Assembly (NCBI GenBank): GCA_019400425.1
Contig: JAFREE010000039.1
Span: 113,415 to 177,414, forward strand
Length of the DNA: 64,000 nt
Origin: Hymenochaete sp. R1
Taxonomy: Eukaryota; Basidiomycota; Agaricomycetes; Hymenochaetales; Hymenochaetaceae
Reading direction: 5' to 3'
Each line of letters begins with the position of its first letter. The first letter of the stretch is position 1. Shown in pieces: positions 10,854 to 23,972 of this stretch. The notes under the pieces are model-generated. The model was given only the letters and a program-made list of their open reading frames with translations. It was not told the origin of the DNA and did not search any database. Made by a program: the position numbers and the translations under genes.

Positions 10854-12916
10854 CGTCGTCGTCGTCTTCGGCCGCTACGCTCCGTCTGTCGGTGGATCAC
10901 TTCGTCGTTGTCGTCGTCGAGCTCGGAAGGATCCTTTCTTCCACGTGATTACAGGCGGGTCCTTCCTCAGTATTACTATTCGATATGAGAACGTTACAAC
11001 TCGATCGTTCTCTAGCTTCTTCAACACCGCAAGTCCAAACCCGTATATCGAAAAGGGCCCGACTCGAGCCTTTGTTTTCGTAATCGCCAGTCAGCCTTAT
11101 AGCCCCCTACACTCTTCAAACGAAGGGAGCGACTCACAAATGATGTAAAAGTGCGGTATCAAGCTCCCGATGCAATCGAGTCTCGTGAACGAGTGCTCTT
11201 CTCCAAGCCGTGAGTTGTGATGAACGGACACGGTGGAAGGCGCGCCGTCGTCGGGTGGGTGGTCTCGTCGGGGTCGTTGCTCGACGTCAGGTGTGTGGCC
11301 GCGTCGTGCCTTAGTAAGTTAGTCAAGAAAGGGGAGGGGCGTGTGGGCTTAATTTGGTAAGCGAGGGCTTGGTATGGTGGTATGTTCTCACGGTTGTTAT
11401 GGCCACGCCACTTGTATAGCGACTTTAATTGAATGTTCAACGCTTTGCCTCATCCTCACCTTCGTTTCGTTTCTTTCATTTGACTTCGATGTTGCGTATG
11501 TGCGGGGCGCTCGACTATGGCGTAACTATACTATGAGCTTCACCTATGCAATATAAAGAGACTCTCGTTGCGACAAAGTCTCTCCCTCACCCCCCCCCCC
11601 CCCCACCCAAAGCTTCGGACTCGGACACACCTTTGCGTCGACATCATTCCTGTCATGTACTTTACACGATGACGATGACCCAGAACGAACGAAACCGAAA
11701 CACCAACGCGCAGACCTTTCAACGAAGAAGCTTTCTGTATCACTCGCCTTCCAACTTCAACCATCGACCCTTCTTCTCTTCTCTTCTCTCGAAAGCTGAC
11801 TAATCTCAGCACCAGCACCCATGCATCATCACACCGCACCCTGTTCCTCACCTTCCCTTCCCTTCCCTTCCCTTCCCATACGCATCTCATCCATTTCCAT
11901 TCTCACGTCCACCGGATACCCTTGAATCAAAAATAAGAGTCTCGCTTCGCTATTGCTGTCATTATATTACAGAAACCGGGTCGATTATCTGTCCCTTTGG
12001 TTCTTTTGGGAGGGTTTGGTGGAAGATGAAATGCGGAGATGGGTCTTTTGAGAGACACCCGCGGGGGGAGGGGGGGTTCGTTGTGGTTTTGGTCGAACGA
12101 GGGGATGATTCACGTAAGTCGTCTTGGTCTTCGAGGTGGGATGCGGAGTGATCTCGACAAAATAAAATGCACTGGTACGTATGCACGTCGTTGCATTCGT
12201 CTTCGCCTTCGTCTCACTCTGAACATCTTCATCTTCATCGCATCGCGTCGCGTCGTTCCAGGGCCCATCTCATCTCAACCGTACTTTCCAAACCCAACCC
12301 ATGAATCAGCACCAGCACCAGCACCTTTATCCCGGACTTTGCTATCCAAACCCAAGCTTGGTGGAATGGGACTCGACTGTGCTTGTTGGGGAGTACCAGT
12401 AGCAGTTCAGGCTTTATACGTTACCACCACGAAAAGGGAGAAGGGCGTGTTCTTGGTCTTGGTCATGGTCGTGGTCGTGGTCATGATGAAGGACGAGTCC
12501 AGTCATCACACAAAGGACAAATGAGAAAGGACAAAAGGACCCGCCTCGAATCCTTAACTCGAACTTCATCCCCCCTCAGAAAACAATAGGATCCTTGGTG
12601 CTTGTGCTTGCCAGGCCAGGCTCCAAACGGGATCCGTGTACAATGTCAATATCAATATCTCAATGGTAATGGAAATCCGGACCGATTCGGCGAGAAGGAA
12701 CTCGTGAAGCAGGGCAGAGCTCGAGGCAACGAGGCTAACGCTAACATTAACTTTATTGAACCCCAAATTGAAATTATAATGAGACGTCGTTCTTCATTCT
12801 TACTTCGTCGCTAACACCAGGCCGCGAGATATGAATAGAACGGAATATTAATGGATGGGGACAAGGACAAGGACAAGGACGCCGTGGGTCGCCGCGTTCG
12901 GTCTCAAGCGCGCGTC

Positions 12917-12942
12917 CATGCAACATGCAACATGCAACATGC
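12917..12942. repeat. CATGCAA tandem repeat
   Basis: Three full copies of CATGCAA plus CATGC. Part of a dense group of different microsatellites between about 12.86 and 13.40 kb. Confidence 0.75.
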
Positions 12943-13374
12943 TTTGAAAGAGATAGAGATAGAGGGTGTGGGTGTTCTGGAACAGGACAGGTCCAGGTCT
13001 AGGTCAGTTGCTTACATATCCACATCCACATCCACGTTCCTTGTCTGACCGCGTCCTTCTCAGAGCTCTCTTCTCTGGTTCTAGATAGTGACATCCCCTT
13101 AAGCTTACCCTTGCCCTCACCCTCGCCCTCGCCCTTGCTAGCTACTAAGCACACCGAACACGCGTTCGTCATATCATCGAGTCAAGCAAAGGTCCAGCAA
13201 GGCGGACGACACGCAGAAACGCGAGCGCGTGGGTGCGTGGTGTCGACGAGGAAGGACAAGAACACGAAGCGCTCGACCTTTGCTTCAGCTTCAGCTTCGG
13301 GTTCGGGGTCGGGTTCGGGTTCAGGGGGTTGTCTGGTTACTGGTTACTGGTCACTGTTACTGTTACTCCACATA

Positions 13375-13394
13375 CAGTACTAGTACTAGTACTG
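13375..13394. repeat. Perfect 20-bp palindrome
   Basis: CAGTACTAGTACTAGTACTG is identical to its reverse complement. It sits in the non-coding spacer upstream of the bZIP gene. It may be an overlapping GTACTAG repeat rather than a protein-binding site. Confidence 0.7.
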
Positions 13395-14693
13395 TTATTC
13401 CATGATGCAATATTAATAGCTAAAGAGCGCGTTATCAACATTAATGCTGCTGACGCTGGACGCTGGACGCTGAACGTTGATAAGGATGAAGCGTGAAGCG
13501 TGAAGAAGGATGTGGAAATGGGACACATGCTGACACATGACACATGACAGCCCACCCTCCCTCCTCCCTTTCGGCACCGCACCCCACGGGGTCATACACG
13601 AATGAATATTAATATTCTGTATTGACGAGGGTGAGGACAATTCTGAATTCAGTTAGGAAGATACAATACGAGGTGACGAGTTTACGGGGCAGTACTGAGT
13701 ACTGAGTACCGGTGTTTCGTGAGTTTTTCGCTCAGAGCATACTCTGAGTATGCATGTCGTCCATTTCTCTATCATAGTCTATGGGATACAGGTACATGCA
13801 CATGTGTCGATAAACACTAGAACTCCGTTTTCTCTCTCTGTCTCTCTGTCTTCTCTCCTTCCTTTCCTGTGTACGACGTAGCACCAAACATCACTGTGAG
13901 GCGTATACTGAAGCCGGCGGCGCGGGCGCCCTCTGGATCAATGTCAATGGATTGGGATTGATGTCCCCGTCGGCCAATTACAGCGAGGGGACAGACGGGG
14001 GCTCAAGGACGGGGTGACACGTGTGGAAATTGGAATGGAGGATTGAATGGTGTCCGTTCGAGAACGAGAACATGAGCGGGGTGACTTCGGAGGGAGAACC
14101 GGGGGGGGGGGATGGAGAGGCACGTTGGTGAAGATAGGAATAGGAAATATTAATGCTTTTTGGTGTCTAGTTGTCGACGCTCGAGTACTTCTTCCTCGCG
14201 AGTCGCGGTGTCGTGCAGTTCGCAGTTCGCAGTCGAGTTGTTTTTTGGGTGTAACGCAATATTAATGAGAACGGGAATGTTGTGTTTCTCCGTCCCCGTA
14301 GCGTACGGAACGAGCGGGTCGATAGGCCAAGGCCAAGGTGAAGGTGGATTGATGATTTGGTGATGACATACGAGGATGACATTTGGATCTTACTCAGAGC
14401 TTATTCAGTCCAGTTGCCATTGGCGTTGGCGTTGGCCAGGGGGAAAGGATGAGAACAGAGACAGAGAAGAGTTTAGGCGGCGCGGCGCGGCGATTTAAAA
14501 ATTAAAGAAAAGACAAAATATCGCACGTCCCCCTCCCATCCTCCATTCGTCCAAAATTACTCAAGAGAAGTTTTCTTTGAAGGGACTTTTGGATAAATCG
14601 AGGCACTAAGACTTCTAAATGGGTCGAAAACGCGAAGAGGAAGAGGGAGCGATCGGGCCGGAGAGACGAGAGGGAGAGGTGCTTATAAAGCTT

Positions 14694-14700
14694 GCTGAGA
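14694..14700 (+). promoter_or_regulatory. TATA-box candidate for the bZIP gene
   Basis: TATAAAG about 300 bp upstream of the chosen start codon, followed by a long CT-rich leader (14760-14900) that is typical of fungal promoters and leaders. Inferred from position and sequence only. Confidence 0.35.
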
Positions 14701-14997
14701 AAAATGAGAGATGGCCGAGGGGGGGCACATGTGCATGGATGGACATGGATCTTTGACTCCCGATAAACGCCTCGCTTCTCTTTAACCCATCATCATCTCC
14801 TCCTCCCAGCACGCAATCCTATTCAGTATTCTCAATCTCTCTCCCCTCCTTTCCTACTCGACTCGACTCGACTCATCGTCTCGCTCTCTGTGTCGACATT
14901 GTTTTGTTATTTCTGAACGGCCCCTAAGCTGGAGCAGGTAGCGTAAGCCCGCAAGCCAATCCACTTGCACAGCAATCGCAATCGCAAAGCTCGCGCA

Positions 14998-16434
14998 ATG
15001 CCCGCTTCTCATCTACACGGCCTCAACGTCGTCCTCCCCGACAGCCCAGAAGACACCACACTCCACAATAACCAACAACCACACCAGCTCCAGCACCAAC
15101 ATTCACACCAACAACATCAGCAACAGCACCAACATGACTTACTAGGCGGACACCACTTCCCCGACCTCGCCGCCCAGCTCGACCTCTGGTCGACGCTCAA
15201 CTTCCAGTCGGACGAGCCGTTCGACGGTGCTGGCGCCGGGGCGGGGGGACACCGTGCGAAGGCGGGGTTGTTGGGGAGCCCGTCGGCGTTTGATGGGGAT
15301 GTGGATGTGGATGGGGACGAGAAGGACGAGGAGGAGGGAGAGGTGGAGGGGCCGGCGTCGCTTGATAGCCACGTGAATGCGGTCAACCCGTCTCCGACGC
15401 AGGCGCCTCTGCTTCCCTCTTCTTCTACGACAGCGGCTGCGACAGCGAACGCAGACTCGACCACGCACGCGTTCTCTCAACTACACCAACAGCATACATT
15501 CAACTTTCCAGGCCAGCACGGACACGGAGGGGGAGCGGGAGAGGGGCAAGGAAGCGGGAACGTCGACATTAGCTCGATCCTTGCGAGTTTCGGCATCGAC
15601 CCGTACCTCGTCCCACAGGTCCCCGCGCCCGTCTCCGTCTCCGCACCATCGGCGGCGACGGCGACTGCGAGCCTCGCGCAGCTGCTCTCCGCGTACCCGT
15701 TTGCGAACCCGCCGTTCCTCCCGCATTCGGCTGCGGCTCCAGCTCCAGCTCCGGCATTAACGCCAGCTCCTCCGGCGCATATATCGCCTGCTGTGTTGTC
15801 GGCGTCGACGTCTGCTTCGTCGGCGGGGGCGGGAGAGGCGGCGGCGGCGTCTATGACTGGTCAGGCATCGACGGTGATGGGGAGCGAACATAAGAAAGCG
15901 AGGACGCGGAAGACGTCCGTCGTCCCGAAATCCGCTACATCCGAGCAACACGACCCACTCGCCTCCTCCGCCGTCACCGCTGCCGCCGTCGACGATGACG
16001 ACTCCGCCTCCCTCGCCCTCTCCCCCACCTCGCCCCTCTCCCCAACAAAAGACCCCATCACCGGCGCCGCCGCCGCCGACGGAACCCTCAACGCAGCCGA
16101 AGACAAGCGGCGGCGGAACACGGCCGCGTCGGCGCGTTTCCGGATGAAGAAGAAGGAGCGGGAGGCGGCGTTGGAGAAGAGGGCGGCGGAGTTGGAGGTG
16201 AGGGTGGGTGCGCTGGAGAGGGAGTGTGAGGGGTTGAGGAGGGAGAATGGGTGGTTGAAGGGGCTTGTGGTGGGGGTTACGGGGGCTAGTCAGGGGGTTG
16301 GGGTTGGGGTCGGTGTTGGGGGCGGGGGTGGTGTCGGTGTCGGTGTCGGGGGCGGGGTTGGTGCTTCGGCGGGGTCGGTGGCGGGAACGGGGACGGGGAA
16401 GCGGAAAAGGGAGGAGGCGGGGATCGAGGCGTGA
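14998..16434 (+). CDS. bZIP transcription factor, CYS-3/MetR-like
   Basis: Single-exon gene of 478 codons from ATG 14998 (MPASHLHGLNVVLPDSPEDT) to TGA at 16432-16434; the frame is open further upstream but has no earlier ATG. The N-terminus has a His/Gln-rich run, then a long Ala/Ser/Pro-rich, presumably disordered activation region. Near residue 369 lies the basic region DKRRRNTAASARFRMKKK, followed by a zipper with leucines at five successive heptads (LEKRAAE, LEVRVGA, LERECEG, LRRENGW, LKGLVVG). The NTAASARFRxKKK core is the one known from Neurospora CYS-3 and Aspergillus MetR, activators of sulfur assimilation; an amino-acid-starvation-type regulator is an alternative. The C-terminus ends in a Gly/Val repeat and a short basic tail. 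Third-position bases switch in blocks between C and G along the gene. Confidence 0.82.
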   Translation: MPASHLHGLNVVLPDSPEDTTLHNNQQPHQLQHQHSHQQHQQQHQHDLLGGHHFPDLAAQLDLWSTLNFQSDEPFDGAGAGAGGHRAKAGLLGSPSAFDGDVDVDGDEKDEEEGEVEGPASLDSHVNAVNPSPTQAPLLPSSSTTAAATANADSTTHAFSQLHQQHTFNFPGQHGHGGGAGEGQGSGNVDISSILASFGIDPYLVPQVPAPVSVSAPSAATATASLAQLLSAYPFANPPFLPHSAAAPAPAPALTPAPPAHISPAVLSASTSASSAGAGEAAAASMTGQASTVMGSEHKKARTRKTSVVPKSATSEQHDPLASSAVTAAAVDDDDSASLALSPTSPLSPTKDPITGAAAADGTLNAAEDKRRRNTAASARFRMKKKEREAALEKRAAELEVRVGALERECEGLRRENGWLKGLVVGVTGASQGVGVGVGVGGGGGVGVGVGGGVGASAGSVAGTGTGKRKREEAGIEA

Positions 16435-17409
16435 GGGGATGAGGGGAGTACCCACTACCTACTACCTACTGACAGCGACGAAGACCAACGACACAGCGAA
16501 CAAACGAATCCAAAAAAAATGTATCCATCGTTCATTCCTTCCTTCCTTTCTGTCTATCTATCTATCTATCTACCTATCTTTTTCTTCCTCCTTCCTGTCT
16601 TTTTATCGTTTCGTCGTTTTATTTTCCTATATCTCCATCTCCATCTCCACCTCGGCTTCGAACTCCTTTTTGGTTCCTTACTGTGATTGTAACGCGGGAC
16701 GCGGGTTTCCCATTGATAGCGATGTTGATGTTATCGGCTCTACTCACCCCTTACCCCTCGGCGTGAAAGGCAAAGGGAAAGAAACGTCTTCCCCTACCCT
16801 TCCTCTCTCTATCGTCTCTGAAATCCTTGCATCTCCGAATCATTAATATTGAATCGTCGAATCTTCGAATCGTTGAACGTCGCCCTTTCGCTTTAAGGTA
16901 AGCTCAGGCTCAGGCTCAGGCATGATATCAACTTGAACTTGTCGACTGTCCGATGCGATGATTGCCATTAATAATAATATTCATTCCTTATCTTATACAT
17001 GTACATGTATGCATGCATGATCGACGTTGTGGGGTTATGGTTATCTTTAATCTTATCAACCAGTACTAGTCTGCTTGTAAGCTTGTAAGCTTGTAAGAAA
17101 GATCCCGACCTCACGACTTTACTCTTACACTTACTCAGCACCGGAGGGCAGAGAGCGGAGAGCATACATCCACTCATCTCACACAAGTAGTCCTCGCTCA
17201 CGCTCACTCAGCATCCCATCCACCACCATTCCACCATTCCGCCTCCCACTTTCTCTCCTTCCTCTCTTCTTGTTCGTCTCTCGTCCTCAGGTTTACGCTC
17301 ACGCTCACGCACTGGTACACACCCACACACACCCACTCGCGTTCGCCTTCTCGCCAGTCTTCCAGCACCATCACCGTCGTCACTATCACCAACGATCCCC
17401 TCTTCGACG
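16435..17409. other. Spacer between the bZIP gene and NPY1
   Basis: 3' region of the bZIP gene and promoter of NPY1. It contains a TCTA microsatellite (about 16553-16576), the nonamer ATTAATATT at 16842-16850, an alternating purine-pyrimidine stretch near 16996-17020 and three GCTTGTAA repeats near 17072-17096. No gene seen. Confidence 0.6.
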
Positions 17410-19788
<2,379 letters not shown>

Positions 19789-21385
19789 ACTTTTAGAAAG
19801 CAGGGTGCGTCGAAGAAGAAAAGAGTTGGGGGGGGGGGGGGGCGGCAGCTTGAACTTGGATATGAAATTATGAATGAGAATATGTGTACTAGTAAGTGAG
19901 TTTAGATGTATATCTTCATTCTTCATGTATATTGTTATATGTACATATAGAGGACACTGATACCGACACCGATACAGATATTGGTTTACATGCGATAGCT
20001 TGAGTACGATGTAAGGAATAGATTTCTTTCTTTTTGCCAGTACTTCAAGTTGTACTAGTACGACTTGAAGTCTTGAAGTCACGAAGCCTTGTCCTTCTCT
20101 CATTAATATTAATATTCTCTCTGCGCGGGAATCGTCTTGGTCATGAAAGCGTTGAAGGGGATGCTAGCTGAGTGGGTTATCCCGGGAGCATGTGGACATA
20201 GATGGCAAAGTCGAGCGCATGAGTTCGGTTCGGGTCTGACGCATCCGCATCGTCGCGAGCGTTGATCGGCGCATCCATCCCTGACCTGAAGCTTCGGAGA
20301 TTCCGGGAGAAGGCGGCACCGACATTCAACCTTTCACATTCTCTCTCACCTGCAGCGTACCACTCCTGCTCCTGGACCGACGACTCGGAGCCATCCACTC
20401 CAGATGGCCGAATGAACGACTCGGACTTGTTGGTTAATTTACTGGTACCACGTCGGTATCGGACCATTCGGGGTCATCGTCATCCTGTATCTCTCCTCTT
20501 CTCTTCTCTGTCATGGACTCGGAGGCGCAAATGGCCACCCCGCACCCGCATCATGATGTCCTCCGAGTCCGTAGTTTCATGTCGCACCTTCGCACCAAGT
20601 CCAATGACCACACACAACGCGACGCGACGCGACGTAGATGCTTGTAGATCTCGCGATTCTGGTCCTGGAGTTTCGAGTATTGGGACTTATTCATGGAGGC
20701 CGAATGCTAATGGATTGAGCGAAGAAAGAGCGCCGGCTACTCCCTTCGACTGTAAGTTGATTTCTCGATGGGACTGTGATCGACTCGACCCATCAACTGA
20801 CGCTTCTTTCAAGTTATCTCTCTACTAACAAGACGCACTCCACTGGTCCGAAGTCCTGAACCCTCCACCGGCGCCGAGATTTCTTTCATGCTCATTTGTA
20901 ACACCTCTTTCCCGAATTTTGCCCTTTGCCAAATTGCCACTTCTTCCGAGTCGACACATTGACACGGACATGCATTCAACGCAAACGTACATCGGACTCG
21001 GAACGGTACGAAGTAATATTTAGCTCGAAAGGTCCGAGTCGAAATTCGAAATTGACCCGTTCCCGTTATCTAATTTTGCAGCGCCGGTGAACCCGCCGGC
21101 TTGTTATCACAGGGCGGAGAGGGTCAATGGACGCAAAGGATGGAAGTATCCTTTATACTGCCTGTGCATAGTACGTATGGACTAGCAGTATTTAGTATTG
21201 AGCGATACTGCTAGCGGTTAGGATGTAATTCGCGTTTTTTTCTCAAGGCGCGTCGAGTTCTCCCTGATCCCTGAGGTATCTCGTAACGCGGAAGTTATTT
21301 TGCCGTTGGTGAGTACGTAGTTTGATTGATTAGGGCGGGTTCTGATTCCGAGTCCAACTTGAGGAAGGTTGGAAGCGAAAGAAGG
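19789..21385. other. Spacer between NPY1 and the coiled-coil gene
   Basis: No gene is firmly supported. Overlapping open frames lie at 20177-20467 (-) and 20262-20828 (+); the plus frame includes SIPDLKLRRFREKAAPTF and could be an exon of an unrecognised protein, but I cannot chain it. The spacer holds a poly-G run near 19829-19842, the near-perfect hairpin at 20043-20070, overlapping AATATTAAT copies at 20102-20113 and eight copies of GACTCGG/CCGAGTC between 20392 and 21354. Confidence 0.5.
20043..20070. repeat. 28-nt inverted repeat (hairpin) downstream of NPY1
   Basis: Two 14-nt arms, CTTCAAGTTGTACT and AGTACGACTTGAAG, pair with one mismatch (a G-U pair in RNA). It lies about 255 nt after the NPY1 stop codon, where a 3' UTR or 3'-end processing signal would be. 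Role inferred only. Confidence 0.6.
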
Positions 21386-23126
21386 ATGTCGTCTAGAGAA
21401 AAGGCTCGGAAACAATGTGCGTCGCAGTCTCTTCATCTACCTCCCCTCCCTTTTGCAGTATTCCCTCTCTCTTTCGCTAAAGCAGTAACGCTTACATCTC
21501 TCCCTACAACCAGCCAAACCAAACGACTTGTCTGGAAACGAAAACCCCAACTCCCCCGTTCCAATCGCCCCCAAACCCGCCCCGGCCCCCGCTTCAATCA
21601 CCCCAGCCCCCATCCGCAAATCCACCAAACCCCACCGCCCGACCTCCAAAGCTGCTAAGCAGGCCGCCACGCAGCAAAAACAGCTCGACGACGACCTCTC
21701 GCTCCTTTCCGCTGCGGAGAGGGAGCTATACGACAAGTGGACCGTGCTGGAGGAGAGGGAGAGGAAAGCGCTGGATAGTCATAGGAAATGCGTAAAGAGT
21801 AATGCAGCGGGGTTGAGGAAGGAGGAGGAGAGGATAAGGAGGGAGTATGAGGGTCTGGGTTGGGAAGGTCATAAAGATGAGGGCACGACCCAGAACGAGG
21901 ATAAAGGTAAACGCGCGGGGACCTCAGCGTCAGACCCAGAGTCGTGCGATCTCTCCGAGGCCCTCGCAGAATGCCGGAAAAAGGCAGACAAGACCCTCGA
22001 GAACGCCTCTGAGAGATGTCGGAAGAAGATCTTGGATGCCCAGGCGGAGTTCAGGGAGGCTACGATAGAGACGTTCCAGCTTATCCGCGAAGATCCATCA
22101 TCAAAGCAGTTGCGTGTGCTCGATATGGGGGAACGGTACGATCCTGCCTTAGCGCTCCGGTATTACCAGTTTCTCATAGAGTTTTTGGAGTCGGATGCAA
22201 CGAGAGCTTTCTCGCCGACGACGTTGGACGACGGGCTGGAGATCGTACCTGTTCTGGTGGAGCTCGGGAAGAGGGCGGAAGTGGTTGGCTTGAGGCGGGT
22301 GTCCGTGTTGAAAACTTTGGAGAGGATCGGGATGAGGGATTACTGGGCGAAGGGGACGAAGAGGCGGTTGTTCGAGACGGACTCGAGTCAGCCGGGTTCG
22401 GGCTCACGTAGAAGTGATCAAAGCCAGGATCGGGCTCGAGTTCACCAAGGCCAAGACGAAGAGGCGAATTCGAGCAGGGAACGACTCGTACACTTGCCGC
22501 TCGGGGAACCGGTATCAGATCTGGAGCCGGGAGCAGACTTTATGTTGATGGGTCTGCAAGAAAGCGGACATTCGTCGTACAGTGATCTCGTCAGAGACCT
22601 CGACGGGACTGCAGATGACTTTAATCCGTTCATATCAGGCTCCGACCTCGAACCTTTCCCGCTACAAACACCCGTGCCAGAGCCTAAGCCCGAAGCAGAG
22701 CTGTCCCTCACGCAGTCATGGAAAGCGCGTGAAGGCGCTGAGTTGCTCTGGGAGGATCATTTCCAGCGGAGTGGATTTTGGCGGAAAGAGCCTAAAATGA
22801 GGGAGTTGAAGGAAGTCGAGGGTGGGTTGAAGCGGATGGACGAGATGGTGGTGAAGTTGGCGAGCAAGCTACAACGGGTGGTTCAGCCGGAGATGTATCT
22901 CGTGGAGTTGGATAACGAGGGAAAGCTCCCACCTCACCTTGTAGAGAATCGGAAGAAGTTGGGGCAGTTACTCTCCGTGATGGCGAATTTGCACTTGAAG
23001 CCTGTGCAGAGGGAGAAAGGGGCGGCCACAGTAGGTTGTACAAGTGGACAGGGTGCTAGTATTGATTCTGGCAATGTCGAGTATCGTGGCTCTTCGTCCA
23101 AGCGACATAAGGGCCATAAGGCCTGA
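21386..23126 (+). CDS. Uncharacterised coiled-coil protein
   Basis: Two exons. Start at ATG 21386 (MSSREKARKQ, Ser split by the intron gtgcgt...accag), then KPNDLSGNENPNSPVPIAPK and a continuous frame to TGA at 23124-23126; about 550 residues. The first 50 residues are Pro/Ala-rich. From LDDDLSLLSAAERELYDKW a long charged helical region follows (about residues 60-190) with many Glu, Lys and Arg, likely coiled coil. A folded-looking segment contains YDPALALRYYQFLIEFLESD and GLEIVPVLVELGKRAE. A Ser/Asp-rich linker leads to a second helical region (WKAREGAELLWEDHFQRSGF, MDEMVVKLASKLQRVV). The tail is basic (SSSKRHKGHKA). I do not recognise the family; there is no transmembrane segment or catalytic motif. 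It looks like a scaffold or structural protein, but that is inference. Confidence 0.75.
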
Positions 23127-23972
23127 CAATTGCTCTTCCTCACCTTCTTTATCAGCCAGTGGCTAGCTACAGTACATGGAGGACTTATCGTGCCTCCATT
23201 TATTGACTTTTCATCCCGATTTTCTACCTTTCCTTTCTTTTGCTGGCGTTTTGTCCAATTAGCTTGTTGTTTGATGATTCACGGCAAGATGGCCTGCTGA
23301 TGAAGACCGCTCAAATTCAAATTGCTCTCCGCCTTCATCCTGACTCGGCATCAAGTTCCTGGATCGTACTCGGCACGTGCGTCATCAGCTGCTGCAACAA
23401 ACTTTGAAACTGCAAACGCGTGTCATGAGTCATGACAAGGATTTCTGACACGGCTGTATACTTCTTTCCGTGCTTCTCTTTCCAAGCCTGGAATAGCTAT
23501 ATCGACAAGGAACTTTATCCGTCAGATGTCGCCACATCTCTCCTTCAACTTATTTGCTCCATGGGAAAGATATCGAGAAAGCCAACACTTTGCAATGTGG
23601 CGTGCAAAAACTTCATCTCTCGCACTGGCACCCTGTCACCCTGAACTCACCAATTCAAGGCCTAGCAGGCTTTGCACCACAGATGGTCGGTCGTGTACTA
23701 CCAGCACAATAGTTGACCCTCGGTCAAACTACTGTTCTTGCCGGCTTTCCGTTGGACTTCAATTGGAAGTGGCGAGCGGAAACTAGTCCTGGTTGGAGCA
23801 ACCTCGCTAACTGATATCGAGCCCCGTATGATCCTAGCCCTAAGGCCTTATCAGTTACATGGTGCAATGTAGTCGAGCGCAAAGGGGGAGTAGGGTGCGT
23901 ATAAGTAGAGGCGGGTGCATCTGTGTCTTCATACCTTCCTCCTTATTCTTGCGCCACTTCGAAGCTAAGAAC
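23127..23972. other. Spacer upstream of the gene at 23973
   Basis: About 850 bp with only short chance frames. Contains an imperfect inverted repeat TAGTTGACC / GGTCAAACTA near 23711-23733. The stretch just before 23973 is the likely promoter. Confidence 0.55.

Larger units (their letters stand above)
10854..14997. other. Long repeat-rich spacer between ADA2 and the bZIP gene
   Basis: About 4.1 kb with no supportable gene. Open frames are low-complexity and carry no recognisable domain. It holds many short tandem repeats (CCTTC near 11855-11878, GACAAG at 12862-12880, CATGCAA at 12917-12942, CCACAT near 13014-13032), poly-C near 11589-11605, a 20-bp perfect palindrome at 13375-13394, a 17-nt hairpin at 13737-13753 and five copies of AATATTAAT. 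The last kilobase is the probable promoter and 5' leader of the bZIP gene. Confidence 0.6.

Noticed and set aside
15757..16455. 232-codon minus-strand frame
   Set aside because: Antisense of the bZIP coding sequence; Pro/Arg-rich composition follows from the GC-rich opposite strand.
20262..20828. 188-codon plus-strand frame as a gene
   Set aside because: A segment (SIPDLKLRRFREKAAP) looks protein-like, but no start or splice chain is convincing and the opposite strand is open too; left as unassigned.
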